Shown: positions 7,777 to 17,370, counted from the first letter of the stretch. The stretch: DNA of 64,000 nt from Sedimentitalea sp041224545 (GCF_041224545.1 NZ_JBGFGP010000178.1:17807-81806); one strand, 5' to 3'. The notes: a model not told the origin generated them from the letters alone. Numbers and translations: made by a program.

Positions 7777-8957
7777 CAGTTCGTCTCCCGGGCTGGCTTG
7801 CGAAGCTCGTTCAGGGGCAGGTAGGGCACGACGCCCTGGCCACCGCCACCGGCGCTGGTATCATCCAGGATGACCTTGTTCACATCCCCCAGCACCTGTT
7901 CCATCGTCTCCAGATACAGACGCTTGCGAGTGACCTCGGGGGCCTTGTCATACTCCTGGCGCACCGCGCTGAAGCGGCTGGCTTCACCGGTCGCTTCGTT
8001 GACCACGCGGGCGCGATAGCCTTCGGCCTCTTCCAGTGTCTGCGCCGCCTCACCCCGTGCACCGGCAAGCACACGGTTTGCATAGGCATCGGCCTGTTTT
8101 TCCAGCCGGTCACGTTCCTGTCCGGCGGATTGCACCTCGCGGAAGGCATCCTTGACCGGCTCCGGGGGATCGGCGCCGTCAAAGTTCACCCGCACGATAT
8201 TCACGCCACTGTCATAACTGTCCATCGTATTCTGGATCAGTTCTTCGAGCCGCTGGGCGATGATACCGCGATCCCGGTTCAGGATCGGCGCAAGGTCGGA
8301 CTGCGCGATGATCTCGCGCATGGCTGATTCCGACACCGCCTGAATGGTCAGCTTGGGATCGCGCAGGTTGAACAGGTACTTGTCCGGAGCCGCGATGTTC
8401 CAGACCACCTGGAAATCGATATCGACGATGTTCTCGTCCCCGGTCAGCATCAGCCCCGCGTCATTGCCACGGGTTCCGGCGCCGATCTCTTCGATCTGTT
8501 CGCGGGTGACAGGGATCACCTCTGCGGTCACGAACGGCCATGGTGCAAAGTTCAGACCCGGTTCCCCGATCGACGAGAAATCGCCGAGGAACAGTTCGAC
8601 CGATTTCTCTTCCGGCTTGACGGTATAGAAACTGGCCATACCCCAGGCGACAGCCGCCACCAACAAACCCAGCAGGAGCGTTCCACGCGTGAAAAGCGGG
8701 CTGCCTCCGCCGCCGGATCCGCCGGTCCCGTTCGAGCCGCCGCCCTTCTGGCCGGATCCGCCGCGACCACCCATCAGGACGCGCAGCTGCTCCTGGCCTT
8801 TCTTGACCAGCTCATCGATTTCAGGGAGTTGCGCATTGTCCGAGCCGGGCTTGCCCTCTCCGCTTCGCCGTCCGCCGCCCTTGCGACGATCGTCATCGTC
8901 GCCACCGCCGCCGGATGAACCGCCGCCCCCCCAGGGACCGCCACTGTTTCCCGCCAT
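7776..8957 (-). CDS. hflK: Membrane protease modulator HflK
   Basis: Partner of HflC in the FtsH-associated HflKC complex. The 393 residues begin with a Gly/Ser/Asp-rich cytoplasmic segment (GGPWGGGGSSGGGGDDDD), then a single membrane helix (about 90-110), the SPFH domain and a coiled-coil C-terminal region. It heads the hflK-hflC-DUF2065-degP group. The Gly-rich head is usual for HflK, though long here. Confidence 0.96.
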   Translation of the reverse strand: MAGNSGGPWGGGGSSGGGGDDDDRRKGGGRRSGEGKPGSDNAQLPEIDELVKKGQEQLRVLMGGRGGSGQKGGGSNGTGGSGGGGSPLFTRGTLLLGLLVAAVAWGMASFYTVKPEEKSVELFLGDFSSIGEPGLNFAPWPFVTAEVIPVTREQIEEIGAGTRGNDAGLMLTGDENIVDIDFQVVWNIAAPDKYLFNLRDPKLTIQAVSESAMREIIAQSDLAPILNRDRGIIAQRLEELIQNTMDSYDSGVNIVRVNFDGADPPEPVKDAFREVQSAGQERDRLEKQADAYANRVLAGARGEAAQTLEEAEGYRARVVNEATGEASRFSAVRQEYDKAPEVTRKRLYLETMEQVLGDVNKVILDDTSAGGGGQGVVPYLPLNELRKPARETN

Positions 8958-9054
8958 ATGTTGTGTTTCCCCTCTTCATACCGCGCCTGCCGGCGCTGTT
9001 CTGATGATCAGTTGATAGGTGTATGCCCCATCGAATTATTCAACCCCGAAATGG

Positions 9055-10431
9055 TCAAGCCGTCCGGAGAGGCGTTTTCATCGTCACGATTTCTTCGCTC
9101 ATCGTCGGATGAACCGCAACGGTGCGATCGAAATCCTCCTTGGTTGCTCCCATTTTGACCGCGATACCGGCCAGCTGAATCATTTCCCCCGCGTTGGGCG
9201 CGACGATATGACAGCCCAGAACCTTGCGGCTGGCCTTGCTGACCACCAGCTTCATCATCACCCGGTCGGGCTTGTCGGCAAAGGCCGTCTGCATTGGCCG
9301 GAAGCTGGTGCAATAGACTTCGATCGGCTCCTGTTCCGCCGCCGCTTCTTCGCTCAGCCCGACCGTGCCGAATTCCGGTTGCGTAAAGATGGCGCTGGCA
9401 ATCAGGTCGTGATCCACCGGCGTCGGCTTGCCCCGGAACACGGTATCGACGAACGCCATGCCCTCGCGGATCGCAACCGGTGTCAGGTTGACCCGGTCGG
9501 TGACGTCACCGATTGCATAGATCGACGGAACCGCCGTCTGGCTGTAGGCATCCACCTCGATCTGGCCCTTGCGGCCAAGCGTGACGCCGACCTCCTGCAG
9601 GCCCATGTCGACGGTATTCGGCGCACGACCCGTCGCGAACAGCACCGTGTCAAATACCCGTTCGCTGCCATTGGTGGCCTTGACCCGCACCGGATCGCCC
9701 GCCGTGCCGCCGGGATCGGCCGGGCCCATCTCGACGATGTCGGTGCCCGTATGCAGGTCGATGCCCCTGTCGCGCATCGAGTCGGCCACCAGGCCGCGCC
9801 CCTCTTCGTCAAAACCGCGCAACACCTGGGCACCACGATAATACTGTGTCACCTCGACCCCGAGACCGTGCAGAATGCAGGCGAACTCGCAGGCGATATA
9901 CCCGCCGCCGATGATCAGGATCGATTTCGGCAGCTTGTCCAGATGGAAGATGTCGTCGGATACGATCCCCAGGTCGGCGTTCTCGCGCTCGGGCCGCACC
10001 GGGCGTCCGCCCGTCGCAACCAGAATATGCTTGGCGGTGATCTCCTCGCCGGTCGAAAGGCTGACGGTATGCGCGTCCTTGATTGTCGCACGCGCATCAA
10101 AGGTCGCGACACCCGCATTTGCCAGCAGCTTGCGATACACCCCCTCAAGGCGGTCCAGTTCGGCATGCAACCGGTCGCGAAACGCGGTCCAGTCAAATTC
10201 GCCATCGCCGATGTCCCAGCCATAGGAACGCGCCTCGGATGCCATCTCACCATATCCGGATGCAAACACCATCAGCTTTTTCGGCACGCAGCCCCGGATG
10301 ACGCAGGTGCCGCCATAGCGATCATCTTCTGCCAGCGCGACCTTGGCCCCGGTTTCGGACGCTGCAACGCGTGCCGCGCGCACACCGCCCGAGCCACCGC
10401 CGATCACAAAGAGATCATAATCAAAATTCAT
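9055..10431 (-). CDS. gor: Glutathione-disulfide reductase
   Basis: FAD- and NADPH-dependent reduction of oxidised glutathione in the cytoplasm. The 458-residue protein has the N-terminal dinucleotide fold GGGSGG (11-16), the redox-active disulfide C43/C48 in GGTCVIRGCVPKK, the second fold IIGGGYIACEFA, the FAD motif YAIGDVT and a C-terminal dimerisation domain with the catalytic AVHPTMSEE segment. It lies 55 bases downstream of rpiA on the same strand; pairing with the pentose phosphate pathway is sensible for NADPH supply but is only inference. Confidence 0.95.
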   Translation of the reverse strand: MNFDYDLFVIGGGSGGVRAARVAASETGAKVALAEDDRYGGTCVIRGCVPKKLMVFASGYGEMASEARSYGWDIGDGEFDWTAFRDRLHAELDRLEGVYRKLLANAGVATFDARATIKDAHTVSLSTGEEITAKHILVATGGRPVRPERENADLGIVSDDIFHLDKLPKSILIIGGGYIACEFACILHGLGVEVTQYYRGAQVLRGFDEEGRGLVADSMRDRGIDLHTGTDIVEMGPADPGGTAGDPVRVKATNGSERVFDTVLFATGRAPNTVDMGLQEVGVTLGRKGQIEVDAYSQTAVPSIYAIGDVTDRVNLTPVAIREGMAFVDTVFRGKPTPVDHDLIASAIFTQPEFGTVGLSEEAAAEQEPIEVYCTSFRPMQTAFADKPDRVMMKLVVSKASRKVLGCHIVAPNAGEMIQLAGIAVKMGATKEDFDRTVAVHPTMSEEIVTMKTPLRTA

Positions 10432-10486
10432 CCGTCTCGATCCTCGTTCCGCTGCCGGGAGCAGCCTGTTCCAGTTACCCGTCGAC

Positions 10487-11245
10487 TCAGGCTGAGTCCT
10501 GCTTCACCTGATGCAGATCGACCTTCACCTGATGCAGATCGACCGCGCCGTCAGCATGCCCGACGATCACGAGATCACACATGTCGATGAACAGGCCATT
10601 CTCGACCACGCCCGGAATCTGGTTCAACGCCGCCGCCAGTTTCGCCGCATCACCGATGCGTTCCAGATGCAGATCGATGATGTGGTTGCCTTCGTCGGTG
10701 ACAAAGGGCGCACCCTCCGTCATCCGCAGCGAGGTCTCGCGCCCATCCACATCCATCCCCGCGAGCGCCGCCTCGATCAGCTTTCGCGTGCTGTTCATGC
10801 CGAACGGGATCACTTCGACCGGCAGGGGATACGCGCCAAGGGTGGCAACCTTCTTGGCGGCATCGGCAATCACGATCATCCGATCACTGGCCCTTGCGAC
10901 GATCTTTTCCTGCAAATGCGCCCCGCCACCGCCCTTGATCAGTGTCAGATCGCTGTCGAACTCGTCCGCACCATCGATCGTCAGGTCGAGCCAGCCGGCC
11001 TCGTCCAGCGTGATCACGTCGATCCCCTCTTCGCGCGCCTGCGCGGCGGTGCGGGTCGACGTCGGCACGCCGCGTATCCGCAGCCCTTCGTCGCGGACCC
11101 TCTCCCCAAGGCGCCTGACCAGCCAGGCGGCGGTGCTGCCTGTCCCGAGCCCGACCTTCATGCCGTTCATCACGTGATCCGCGGCGCGGTTCGCCGCGAC
11201 GGATTTGGCCATGTCGGTGGGTGAAAGTTCTGCGGGCATCGGCAA
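10487..11245 (-). CDS. rpiA: Ribose-5-phosphate isomerase A
   Basis: Interconverts ribose 5-phosphate and ribulose 5-phosphate. The 252-residue product carries VGLGTGSTAAW (substrate phosphate loop), TIDGADEFD and KGGGGAHLQEKIVA with the catalytic residues expected for RpiA. The C-terminus has the heptad VDLHQVK twice in a row because of a 21-bp tandem duplication at the 3' end of the gene; the duplicated copy extends the usual C-terminus and is unlikely to affect the active site. Confidence 0.95.
   Translation of the reverse strand: MPMPAELSPTDMAKSVAANRAADHVMNGMKVGLGTGSTAAWLVRRLGERVRDEGLRIRGVPTSTRTAAQAREEGIDVITLDEAGWLDLTIDGADEFDSDLTLIKGGGGAHLQEKIVARASDRMIVIADAAKKVATLGAYPLPVEVIPFGMNSTRKLIEAALAGMDVDGRETSLRMTEGAPFVTDEGNHIIDLHLERIGDAAKLAAALNQIPGVVENGLFIDMCDLVIVGHADGAVDLHQVKVDLHQVKQDSA
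10502..10543. repeat. 21-bp perfect tandem duplication inside rpiA
   Basis: CTTCACCTGATGCAGATCGA plus C occurs at 10502-10522 and again, base for base, at 10523-10543. It encodes VDLHQVK twice on the minus strand, in frame, eleven bases before the end of the rpiA coding region. Perfect identity suggests a recent slippage or duplication event. Confidence 0.95.
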
Positions 11246-11429
11246 GTCTCCGTGTCAATCCCGGCCTTATAGGCGAGTTATGCGGAACGGGCGAGGGGCG
11301 AAATGCAGCTATCCGTGGTTTGATGGCATGGCGCACGCGCGGTCCTTCGCATCGATCCGGGGTGGTGCTTGCGCAGATCGGTCATTTCTGGTTCTCGTTG
11401 CGCCACTCTGAAACGGTTGACACGCGGTC

Positions 11430-12137
11430 ATGACATCAATCTATCGCCTGCATTATGCACCCGACAACGCGTCGCTGATCATCCGGCTTGCGCTGGAACA
11501 GCTCGGTCAGCCCTACGAGTCTGTGCTGGTGGACAGAAGGCAAAGGGCGCAACGCAGCGCCGGTTATCTGCGGCTCAATCCAAACGGGCTGATCCCGGTT
11601 CTGGAAACACCCGAAGGCCCGTTGTTTGAAACCGGGGCGATCCTGCTCTGGCTGGCGGATCGACACCGGCAGGGCGCACCCGCGCCCTCCGATCCGGATC
11701 GCGGAGACTATCTGAAATGGCTGTTCTTCGTGTCAAACACCCTGCACGCGGATTTGCGGATGGTCTTTTATCCGCGTCTTCATATTGGAACGGACAGAAC
11801 CGCACAGGAAATGCTGCGCAGGAACGTGCAGGACCGGCTGCGAACGCATCTCGCAAATCTCGACGATGTTGCCGCAGGCAAGCCCGAATGGTTCGGCGCC
11901 GAGGCACCTACCGGGCTGTGCTGGTACGTGGCCTGTGTCATGCGTTGGATGGCCCTGTATCCGGCTGACGCGGACCGGCGCTGGTTCGATCTTGCACACA
12001 CGCCCAGCCTGCGTACCCTTCTGGCAGGGCTCGAAGCCCATCCGGCCACGTGCACGGCGCAAGCGGCCGAGGGGCTGGGGCCGTCACCGTTCACCGCCCC
12101 GACCTACACCCGCCCGCCCGAAGGCAGCGCAATCTGA
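11430..12137 (+). CDS. Glutathione S-transferase family protein
   Basis: A 235-residue protein with an N-terminal thioredoxin-fold domain (about 1-80: YRLHYAPDNASLIIRLALEQ, LNPNGLIPVLET, and the gamma-Glu-binding ETGAILLWLA segment) and an all-helical C-terminal domain. Ser14/Asn13-type residues near the first helix would activate glutathione. The substrate is unknown. It is divergent from rpiA and stands alone; sdaA follows 105 bases later on the same strand. Confidence 0.85.
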   Translation: MTSIYRLHYAPDNASLIIRLALEQLGQPYESVLVDRRQRAQRSAGYLRLNPNGLIPVLETPEGPLFETGAILLWLADRHRQGAPAPSDPDRGDYLKWLFFVSNTLHADLRMVFYPRLHIGTDRTAQEMLRRNVQDRLRTHLANLDDVAAGKPEWFGAEAPTGLCWYVACVMRWMALYPADADRRWFDLAHTPSLRTLLAGLEAHPATCTAQAAEGLGPSPFTAPTYTRPPEGSAI

Positions 12138-12242
12138 ATTGCGAAAATGCCGCATCGCCCGGCAAAACGTCGTTTTCTTGTCGCCGCGCCACGGTCGGAC
12201 ATGAGATAGAGCAACACACAGCGCTCAGGCAGGGACCACATC

Positions 12243-13616
12243 ATGTTTCTTTCGGTTTTCGACATGTTCAAGATCGGCGTCGGCCCATCCTCTTCCCATA
12301 CCATGGGACCGATGGTGGCTGCCGCGCGGTTTCTCGACCAGATGCGCGCCTCGCCGTTCGGGTTTTCCGGATTGCGGGCTTCGCTGCACGGCAGTCTTGC
12401 CTTCACCGGCGTCGGGCACGCCACCGATCGTGCCACTATTCTGGGTCTGGCCGGGTTTCACCCCGAAACCTATGACGCAGAGGCCGCCGCCAAGGCGCTT
12501 GCCGAGATCAAGTCCACTCACCGCATGACACCCGACGGTCTGGGTACGCTCGCGTTCAACCCGGAAACCGACCTGATCTTTGACTATGAGCGCGCCTTGC
12601 CTGGCCATGCCAACGGCATGATACTGATGGCCACTGATGCGCAGGGCGATGTCACCCTGAGCCAGACCTATTATTCCATCGGTGGCGGATTCGTCATGAC
12701 CGAAGAGGAACTGGCCGCTGGCAAGGCGCGCGATGACGGCGCACCCGTCCCCTACCCGTTCAAATCCGCCGCTGAGATGCTCGCGATGGCCCGCGACTCG
12801 GGCAAGTCCATCGCCGCGATGAAGCGCGCCAACGAGCTGTCGCGCGGCGGTGCGGACAGGCTTCGAACCGGAACCGCCCGCCTTTGGGAAGTGATGAATG
12901 CCTGTATCGACCGTGGGCTGGGCACTGATGGCATTCTGCCCGGCGGGCTGACCGTCAAGCGGCGCGCCCGTGCCATTCACGAAGCGCTGCTTGCCGAGCG
13001 CGGCATGAACCTGACCGCGCCGCACACGATCAATGACTGGATGAGTGTCTATGCCATGGCGGTGAACGAAGAGAACGCCGCCGGCGGACAGGTCGTGACC
13101 GCGCCGACCAACGGCGCGGCGGGCGTGTTGCCCGCCGTGCTGCGCTATTACCTGGATCATGTCCCGGGCGCGTCGACCGCGCATGTCGAGGATTTTCTTC
13201 TGACCGCTGCCGCGATTGGCGGGCTGGTCAAGTTCAATGCGTCGATCTCGGGCGCCGAAGCCGGATGCCAGGCGGAGGTGGGCAGCGCATCGGCAATGGC
13301 CGCCGCCGGCCTGTGCGCGGTGATGGGCGGCACGCCACAGCAGGTGGAGAACGCCGCCGAAATCGCGCTCGAGCATCATCTGGGGATGACCTGCGACCCC
13401 GTGCGCGGGCTGGTTCAGGTGCCCTGTATCGAACGCAACGGCCTGGGCGCAATCAAGGCCGTCTCTGCCGCCAGCCTGGCCCTGCGGGGGGACGGAACGC
13501 ATCTGGTGCCGCTGGACGCCTGTATCGAAACCATGCGACAAACCGGCGAGGACATGAGCGAGCGATACAAGGAAACGTCGCTCGGCGGCCTTGCGGTCAA
13601 CGTGCCCAATTGCTGA
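12243..13616 (+). CDS. sdaA: L-serine ammonia-lyase, iron-sulfur type
   Basis: Converts L-serine to pyruvate and ammonia. The 457-residue single-chain enzyme combines the beta domain (GPSSSHTMGPM near residue 14) and alpha domain. The three cluster cysteines C342 (AGCQAEVG), C384 (TCDPV) and C395 (VPCIERN) fit the labile [4Fe-4S] cluster that acts as Lewis acid. ATG 12243 is preceded by CAGGGACC. It is a single-gene unit in a catabolic role. Confidence 0.95.
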   Translation: MFLSVFDMFKIGVGPSSSHTMGPMVAAARFLDQMRASPFGFSGLRASLHGSLAFTGVGHATDRATILGLAGFHPETYDAEAAAKALAEIKSTHRMTPDGLGTLAFNPETDLIFDYERALPGHANGMILMATDAQGDVTLSQTYYSIGGGFVMTEEELAAGKARDDGAPVPYPFKSAAEMLAMARDSGKSIAAMKRANELSRGGADRLRTGTARLWEVMNACIDRGLGTDGILPGGLTVKRRARAIHEALLAERGMNLTAPHTINDWMSVYAMAVNEENAAGGQVVTAPTNGAAGVLPAVLRYYLDHVPGASTAHVEDFLLTAAAIGGLVKFNASISGAEAGCQAEVGSASAMAAAGLCAVMGGTPQQVENAAEIALEHHLGMTCDPVRGLVQVPCIERNGLGAIKAVSAASLALRGDGTHLVPLDACIETMRQTGEDMSERYKETSLGGLAVNVPNC

Positions 13617-13765
13617 TCCGCGATTCGCTGTTCCGGAGGCACGCGGCGGCGGATGTTTGCCGCTGCGGCGTCTTCTTGCCTGCCTCACCTGATCACAAGG
13701 TTTTGTAACCGAGTATTTCCATTTTCAGCCAATAGCTTATGAACTTTTTCGAGGCCACTCGCCAC

Positions 13766-13802
13766 AAGGTTACGTTAAGTCAAGTAAACTCAACGTGTCC
13801 TT
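13766..13802. promoter_or_regulatory. Imperfect inverted repeat upstream of the DMT transporter gene
   Basis: AAGGTTACGTT (13766-13776) and AACGTGTCCTT (13792-13802) are inverted copies matching at 9 of 11 positions, separated by 15 bases, and end 33 bases before the start codon of the transporter gene. The CACAAGGTT motif also occurs about 70 bases upstream. This could be an operator; no regulator gene is adjacent, so it remains tentative. Confidence 0.25.
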
Positions 13803-13835
13803 GCATCCCGTCGCTTCGATGCTAGCGTTCTGAGC

Positions 13836-14771
13836 ATGTCGACCGACCGGCCCCTTCTGGGCGTTCTCTTGATGCTTGGCTTCTGCATCGTGGCTCCGAT
13901 GGGTGACGCGGTGGCAAAGCTGCTTGGCCAATCCGTCCCGCTCGGTGAAATGCTGCTGGTCCGCTTTGCCATCCAGGCGCTGGCGCTGATCCCGATTGTC
14001 TACTTTACGAACCGGCTCTGGCAAATGCGGGGGCGGGTCCTGCTACTGACCGTGGTGCGCACGCTGCTGCATATCGCAGGCATAGGAGCGATGTTTACCG
14101 CGCTTCAATATCTGCCGCTTGCAGATGCGGTCGCGATCGCCTTTGTCATGCCGTTCATCATGCTCTTGCTTGGCAAATGTGTGCTCTCAGAAGAAGTCGG
14201 CTGTCGCAGGCTCATCGGCTGTATCGTTGGCTTCATCGGGACACTGATGGTGATACAGCCGAGCTTTGTCGAAATCGGCTGGCCGGCGCTTTGGCCGCTG
14301 GTTGTGGCGATCACCTTCTCCTTCTTCATCCTTGTCACACGCCAGCTGGCCAAGGAAACGGACCCGATCGGGCTTCAGGCGGTCAGCGGCGTGATCGCCA
14401 CCTTTCTGCTCTTGCCGCTCCTGCTCGTGGGACATGCAGCCGGATGGCCCGGCCTAAACCTGATCCAGCCGAACGAAGCTGAATGGGGCCTGCTGATTGC
14501 GATCGGGCTGCTTGGAACGGCCGCCCACCTGCTGATGACATGGTCGCTGCGCTATGCACCCGCCGCCACGCTGGCACCGATGCAGTACCTCGAGATACCC
14601 GTCGCCACGTTCATCGGCTGGCTGATTTTTCGCGACCTTCCCAACACGCTGGCGAGCATCGGCATTCTCGTGACGATCGCGGCGGGACTCTACGTCATCA
14701 TGCGCGAGCAGGCAGAGGCGCGCCAGATTGCCCGGCAATCGCGTGAGGACGAGACGCTGCCAGCGCAGTGA
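13836..14771 (+). CDS. DMT-superfamily (EamA) transporter
   Basis: A 311-residue inner-membrane protein with ten predicted hydrophobic helices arranged as two EamA repeats (about 5-140 and 148-290). The first repeat has the typical DAVAIAFVMPF segment and the second TLAPMQYLEIP. Members export or import amino acids, metabolites or drugs; the substrate cannot be read from sequence. Its last 74 bases overlap the 3' end of the convergent thiamine pyrophosphokinase gene. Confidence 0.88.
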   Translation: MSTDRPLLGVLLMLGFCIVAPMGDAVAKLLGQSVPLGEMLLVRFAIQALALIPIVYFTNRLWQMRGRVLLLTVVRTLLHIAGIGAMFTALQYLPLADAVAIAFVMPFIMLLLGKCVLSEEVGCRRLIGCIVGFIGTLMVIQPSFVEIGWPALWPLVVAITFSFFILVTRQLAKETDPIGLQAVSGVIATFLLLPLLLVGHAAGWPGLNLIQPNEAEWGLLIAIGLLGTAAHLLMTWSLRYAPAATLAPMQYLEIPVATFIGWLIFRDLPNTLASIGILVTIAAGLYVIMREQAEARQIARQSREDETLPAQ

Positions 14772-15411
14772 TCGCGGCCGCCATCGAACGGCGCGGGAGG
14801 ATCGCAAGCAGCCCCGGCCCATCGGTTTCGATACGAACCTCGCCAAGCGCCTGATTGGACGTCCCGATCCGTCCGTCTGGCGCAAGCGACAGCCCGTCAA
14901 TCGGCCATTTCAATCCTTCGGAGCGGCCGGTGACAGCGGCCATCGGAAACAGCGACACCACATCGCCCTCCTGCAGCGCCACGGACAGCGCGCGCGGCAG
15001 GTGAAGGACAATTTCGGTTTCACCGATGAGAATACAGTGCGTGTCGGGAAAGCGGGCCAGAACGTTGAACGCGGCAAACTGGTGATCGAGACGTCCGCCA
15101 AGAAAACCCACGGCGAGAATCACCGGTGCGCGGACACTGTTCAGCGCCTTTTCGAAATCCGTGCTGTCCTGTTCCGCGATCCGGAGCAACCGGTCAGCGG
15201 GAATCCGCGCGCGATCTTCCGGGGTCAGGCTGTCGAAATCCCCGACCACCGCGTGAATCTCCTGCCCGCTTGCCAGAGCGGCATTTGCGCCGCCGTCCAC
15301 CGCCACGAGCAAGGGCGCATGACCCAGGGCAAGCGGAATATCATCGACGCCGATTTCGCCGCCACCGACCAGCGTGACACCCATATCGCTGCCGATCATC
15401 GCCTCTTTCAT
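14698..15411 (-). CDS. Thiamine diphosphokinase
   Basis: Transfers pyrophosphate from ATP to thiamine. The 237-residue product shows the family motifs VDGGAN (substrate pocket), VGDFDSL (Mg/ATP-binding acidic motif) and STDFEKAL, and in the C-terminal half GRLDH and LSLAPDGRIGTSNQ. The last about 25 residues (rich in Ala) are encoded in the overlap with the convergent DMT gene and are probably an unconserved tail. No thiamine riboswitch is seen upstream. Confidence 0.92.
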   Translation of the reverse strand: MKEAMIGSDMGVTLVGGGEIGVDDIPLALGHAPLLVAVDGGANAALASGQEIHAVVGDFDSLTPEDRARIPADRLLRIAEQDSTDFEKALNSVRAPVILAVGFLGGRLDHQFAAFNVLARFPDTHCILIGETEIVLHLPRALSVALQEGDVVSLFPMAAVTGRSEGLKWPIDGLSLAPDGRIGTSNQALGEVRIETDGPGLLAILPRRSMAAAITALAASRPHAIAGQSGAPLPARA

Positions 15412-15569
15412 GTGCGCATTATTCCCTTATTTGGAAGGTGACCACATTCTGGCCACAATGAGGTACTGAAATCAGGAAATAGTCTTACTGCTTTTGACGC
15501 CCGCCACAGGGTAAATTAAACCGCATGATTGTGTAAGGGCGAGCGACACGCTCTCTGAGGATGGATTGG

Positions 15570-17267
15570 ATGGCGAACAACAACAAGGTTCTGACGGTAT
15601 CCTACGGAGCATTTTCCTGCACGCTCGAGGGGTTCGACGACTCGGTGGGCACGCTCAAGGAGATCACCGAGTATTTCCGCGCCCTCTCGGCCTCCGATCC
15701 CCGCTTTGGCGAACAGGAAATGTTGCCCGATACCGCGAAACTCGCCCGCATCGCCAGAAACAACGAGCCCCGGCCGGTCGACATACGCACCAGTGAACGG
15801 GGCCGCATTCTGCTCAGGGCCGAAGACGCCGAATTCGTTCCCGACCCGGACAGCCTGTCCGAACGGCGGGCCGACCCGGATATCGATACCGATCCAGAGG
15901 GTCTCAGCCTGGCCGAGGTGATGGCCAAGGTCTCGGAACCCGGTGACATGGCAGAACAGGACCCCGACGCCCCTGTGACCGACAGCGTGTCCGCCAAGCT
16001 GAGGCGTCTGCGGGCGGTCGTCGCCCAGAATGCGGCGGAACTCGAAGATGACGACCAGCCGGAAGATGTCGACACGGTGGAAGAGTTCTTTGCCGGCTCC
16101 TATTCGGACGATATGGCGGATGCGCTCCGCGAGGATACGACTGAACCGGACCCGGACGAGGGTGTGACGGAGACTGATAAAGACGAGGCGCCGGACGACG
16201 CGACCTCCGAGCCTGAAACGGAACAAGAGGAACCGCACTCCGAAACATCGCAGGACCCCGAGGCAGAGGATGAAGCGGCCAATGCCGAGCCCGACGAATT
16301 CAACTTCGTCAAAAGCGTTCTGGGTGGCGTCGAGCCATCGGGGTCCGAAACGGAAAAAGAGGCTGAGGCTGAGGCTGAGGCTGAGGCTGAGGAAGATTAC
16401 TCCCAACCCTACCTGCTGAAACCCGAACAGATGATTTCTGTTGCCGCGCCTGCGTCATCCCGGCCGGACGAGCAGAACCGGAAGGTCGCACACCGTCAAC
16501 CAGACACAGAAGAGCTGCTTGAAACTCCGCAAGAGCCCGCCGCCGAACCTGCGGCGGAGAACAGGCCAGGGTTTGAAGGTGACGAACTTACCAGGTTGAT
16601 GGCCACGGCCGAGGCACGTATGGGCGAACCTGAATCGTCTAACTCGCGCGAAACCTACAGCCATCTGCGTGCGGCCGCAGCGGTCAGCAAGGAACGCGAC
16701 GTGACATCAGCCGCTGCTTCGGACGAAACCGACAACGCCTATCGTGACGATCTGGCGAGCGTTGTCGAACCACCCCGCCCTGCCGCCGCCAAGCGCCCGG
16801 ACCGGCCGCGCGATGCGGTCAAGGACGCTCCGCTGAAGCTGGTGGCCGGTCTGCGCGTCGATGGCGACGACAGCGTCGCCAATCGTGGACCGGTGCGCCC
16901 GCGACGTGTGTACCCATCCGCGTCCGCACGTGACACCGACCCGACTGTCCCGCAGACAAGCTTTGCGGAGTATGTCGGCGAACAGGGCGCAACGGACATC
17001 TCCGACCTTCTGGAAGCTGCGGCGGCTTATCTGGTCTTTGTCGAGGGACGCAAGCAATTCTCGCGGCCGCAATTGATGAGCAAGCTGCGCCAGATTGACG
17101 ATGCCGGATATGACCGGGAAGAGAGCCTGCGCGCATTCGGCAACCTGCTTCGTGACGGCAAGATAGAAGAAGCCGGCGCCGGGCGCTTTACCGCGTCCCA
17201 GGAGATCGGGTTCAGACCGGCAGACGCTCGGCGGGTTGAGGCGCAACGCGATAGGCTGACCCTCTGA
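15570..17267 (+). CDS. Large acidic protein of unknown function
   Basis: A 565-residue product. The N-terminal about 75 residues (NKVLTVSYGAFSCTLEGFDD, then TLKEITEYFRALSA) look like a compact folded domain; about 90-430 is low complexity and very acidic (many Asp/Glu/Pro/Ala); the last about 100 residues (ISDLLEAAAAYLVFVEGRKQ, then FSRPQLMSKL) form a second conserved helical domain. No signal peptide or membrane segment. Related Roseobacter proteins carry vague chemotaxis-type names, but I see no CheA kinase motifs here. ATG 15570 fits the TGAGG ribosome-binding site better than ATG 15561. A terminator follows directly. Confidence 0.85.
   Translation: MANNNKVLTVSYGAFSCTLEGFDDSVGTLKEITEYFRALSASDPRFGEQEMLPDTAKLARIARNNEPRPVDIRTSERGRILLRAEDAEFVPDPDSLSERRADPDIDTDPEGLSLAEVMAKVSEPGDMAEQDPDAPVTDSVSAKLRRLRAVVAQNAAELEDDDQPEDVDTVEEFFAGSYSDDMADALREDTTEPDPDEGVTETDKDEAPDDATSEPETEQEEPHSETSQDPEAEDEAANAEPDEFNFVKSVLGGVEPSGSETEKEAEAEAEAEAEEDYSQPYLLKPEQMISVAAPASSRPDEQNRKVAHRQPDTEELLETPQEPAAEPAAENRPGFEGDELTRLMATAEARMGEPESSNSRETYSHLRAAAAVSKERDVTSAAASDETDNAYRDDLASVVEPPRPAAAKRPDRPRDAVKDAPLKLVAGLRVDGDDSVANRGPVRPRRVYPSASARDTDPTVPQTSFAEYVGEQGATDISDLLEAAAAYLVFVEGRKQFSRPQLMSKLRQIDDAGYDREESLRAFGNLLRDGKIEEAGAGRFTASQEIGFRPADARRVEAQRDRLTL
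16359..16394. repeat. GAGGCT hexanucleotide repeat in coding sequence
   Basis: Five exact tandem copies of GAGGCT followed by GAGGAA encode an Ala-Glu alternating run inside the acidic middle of the unknown protein. Copy number changes would stay in frame, so the tract may vary in length between strains. Confidence 0.95.
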
Positions 17268-17341
17268 CCTCTGCCGAAAGTCGGCGATGTCAGACATCTC
17301 GTCAGATACTCTGAACACGATATCTACCGCACAATATCAAA

Positions 17342-17370
17342 CGGCGGCCCATGAGCCGGGCCGCCGTTTT
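17342..17370 (+). terminator. Rho-independent terminator
   Basis: CGGCGGCCC (17342-17350) pairs with GGGCCGCCG (17358-17366), followed by TTTT. It lies 75 bases after the stop codon of the acidic unknown gene. Confidence 0.8.
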
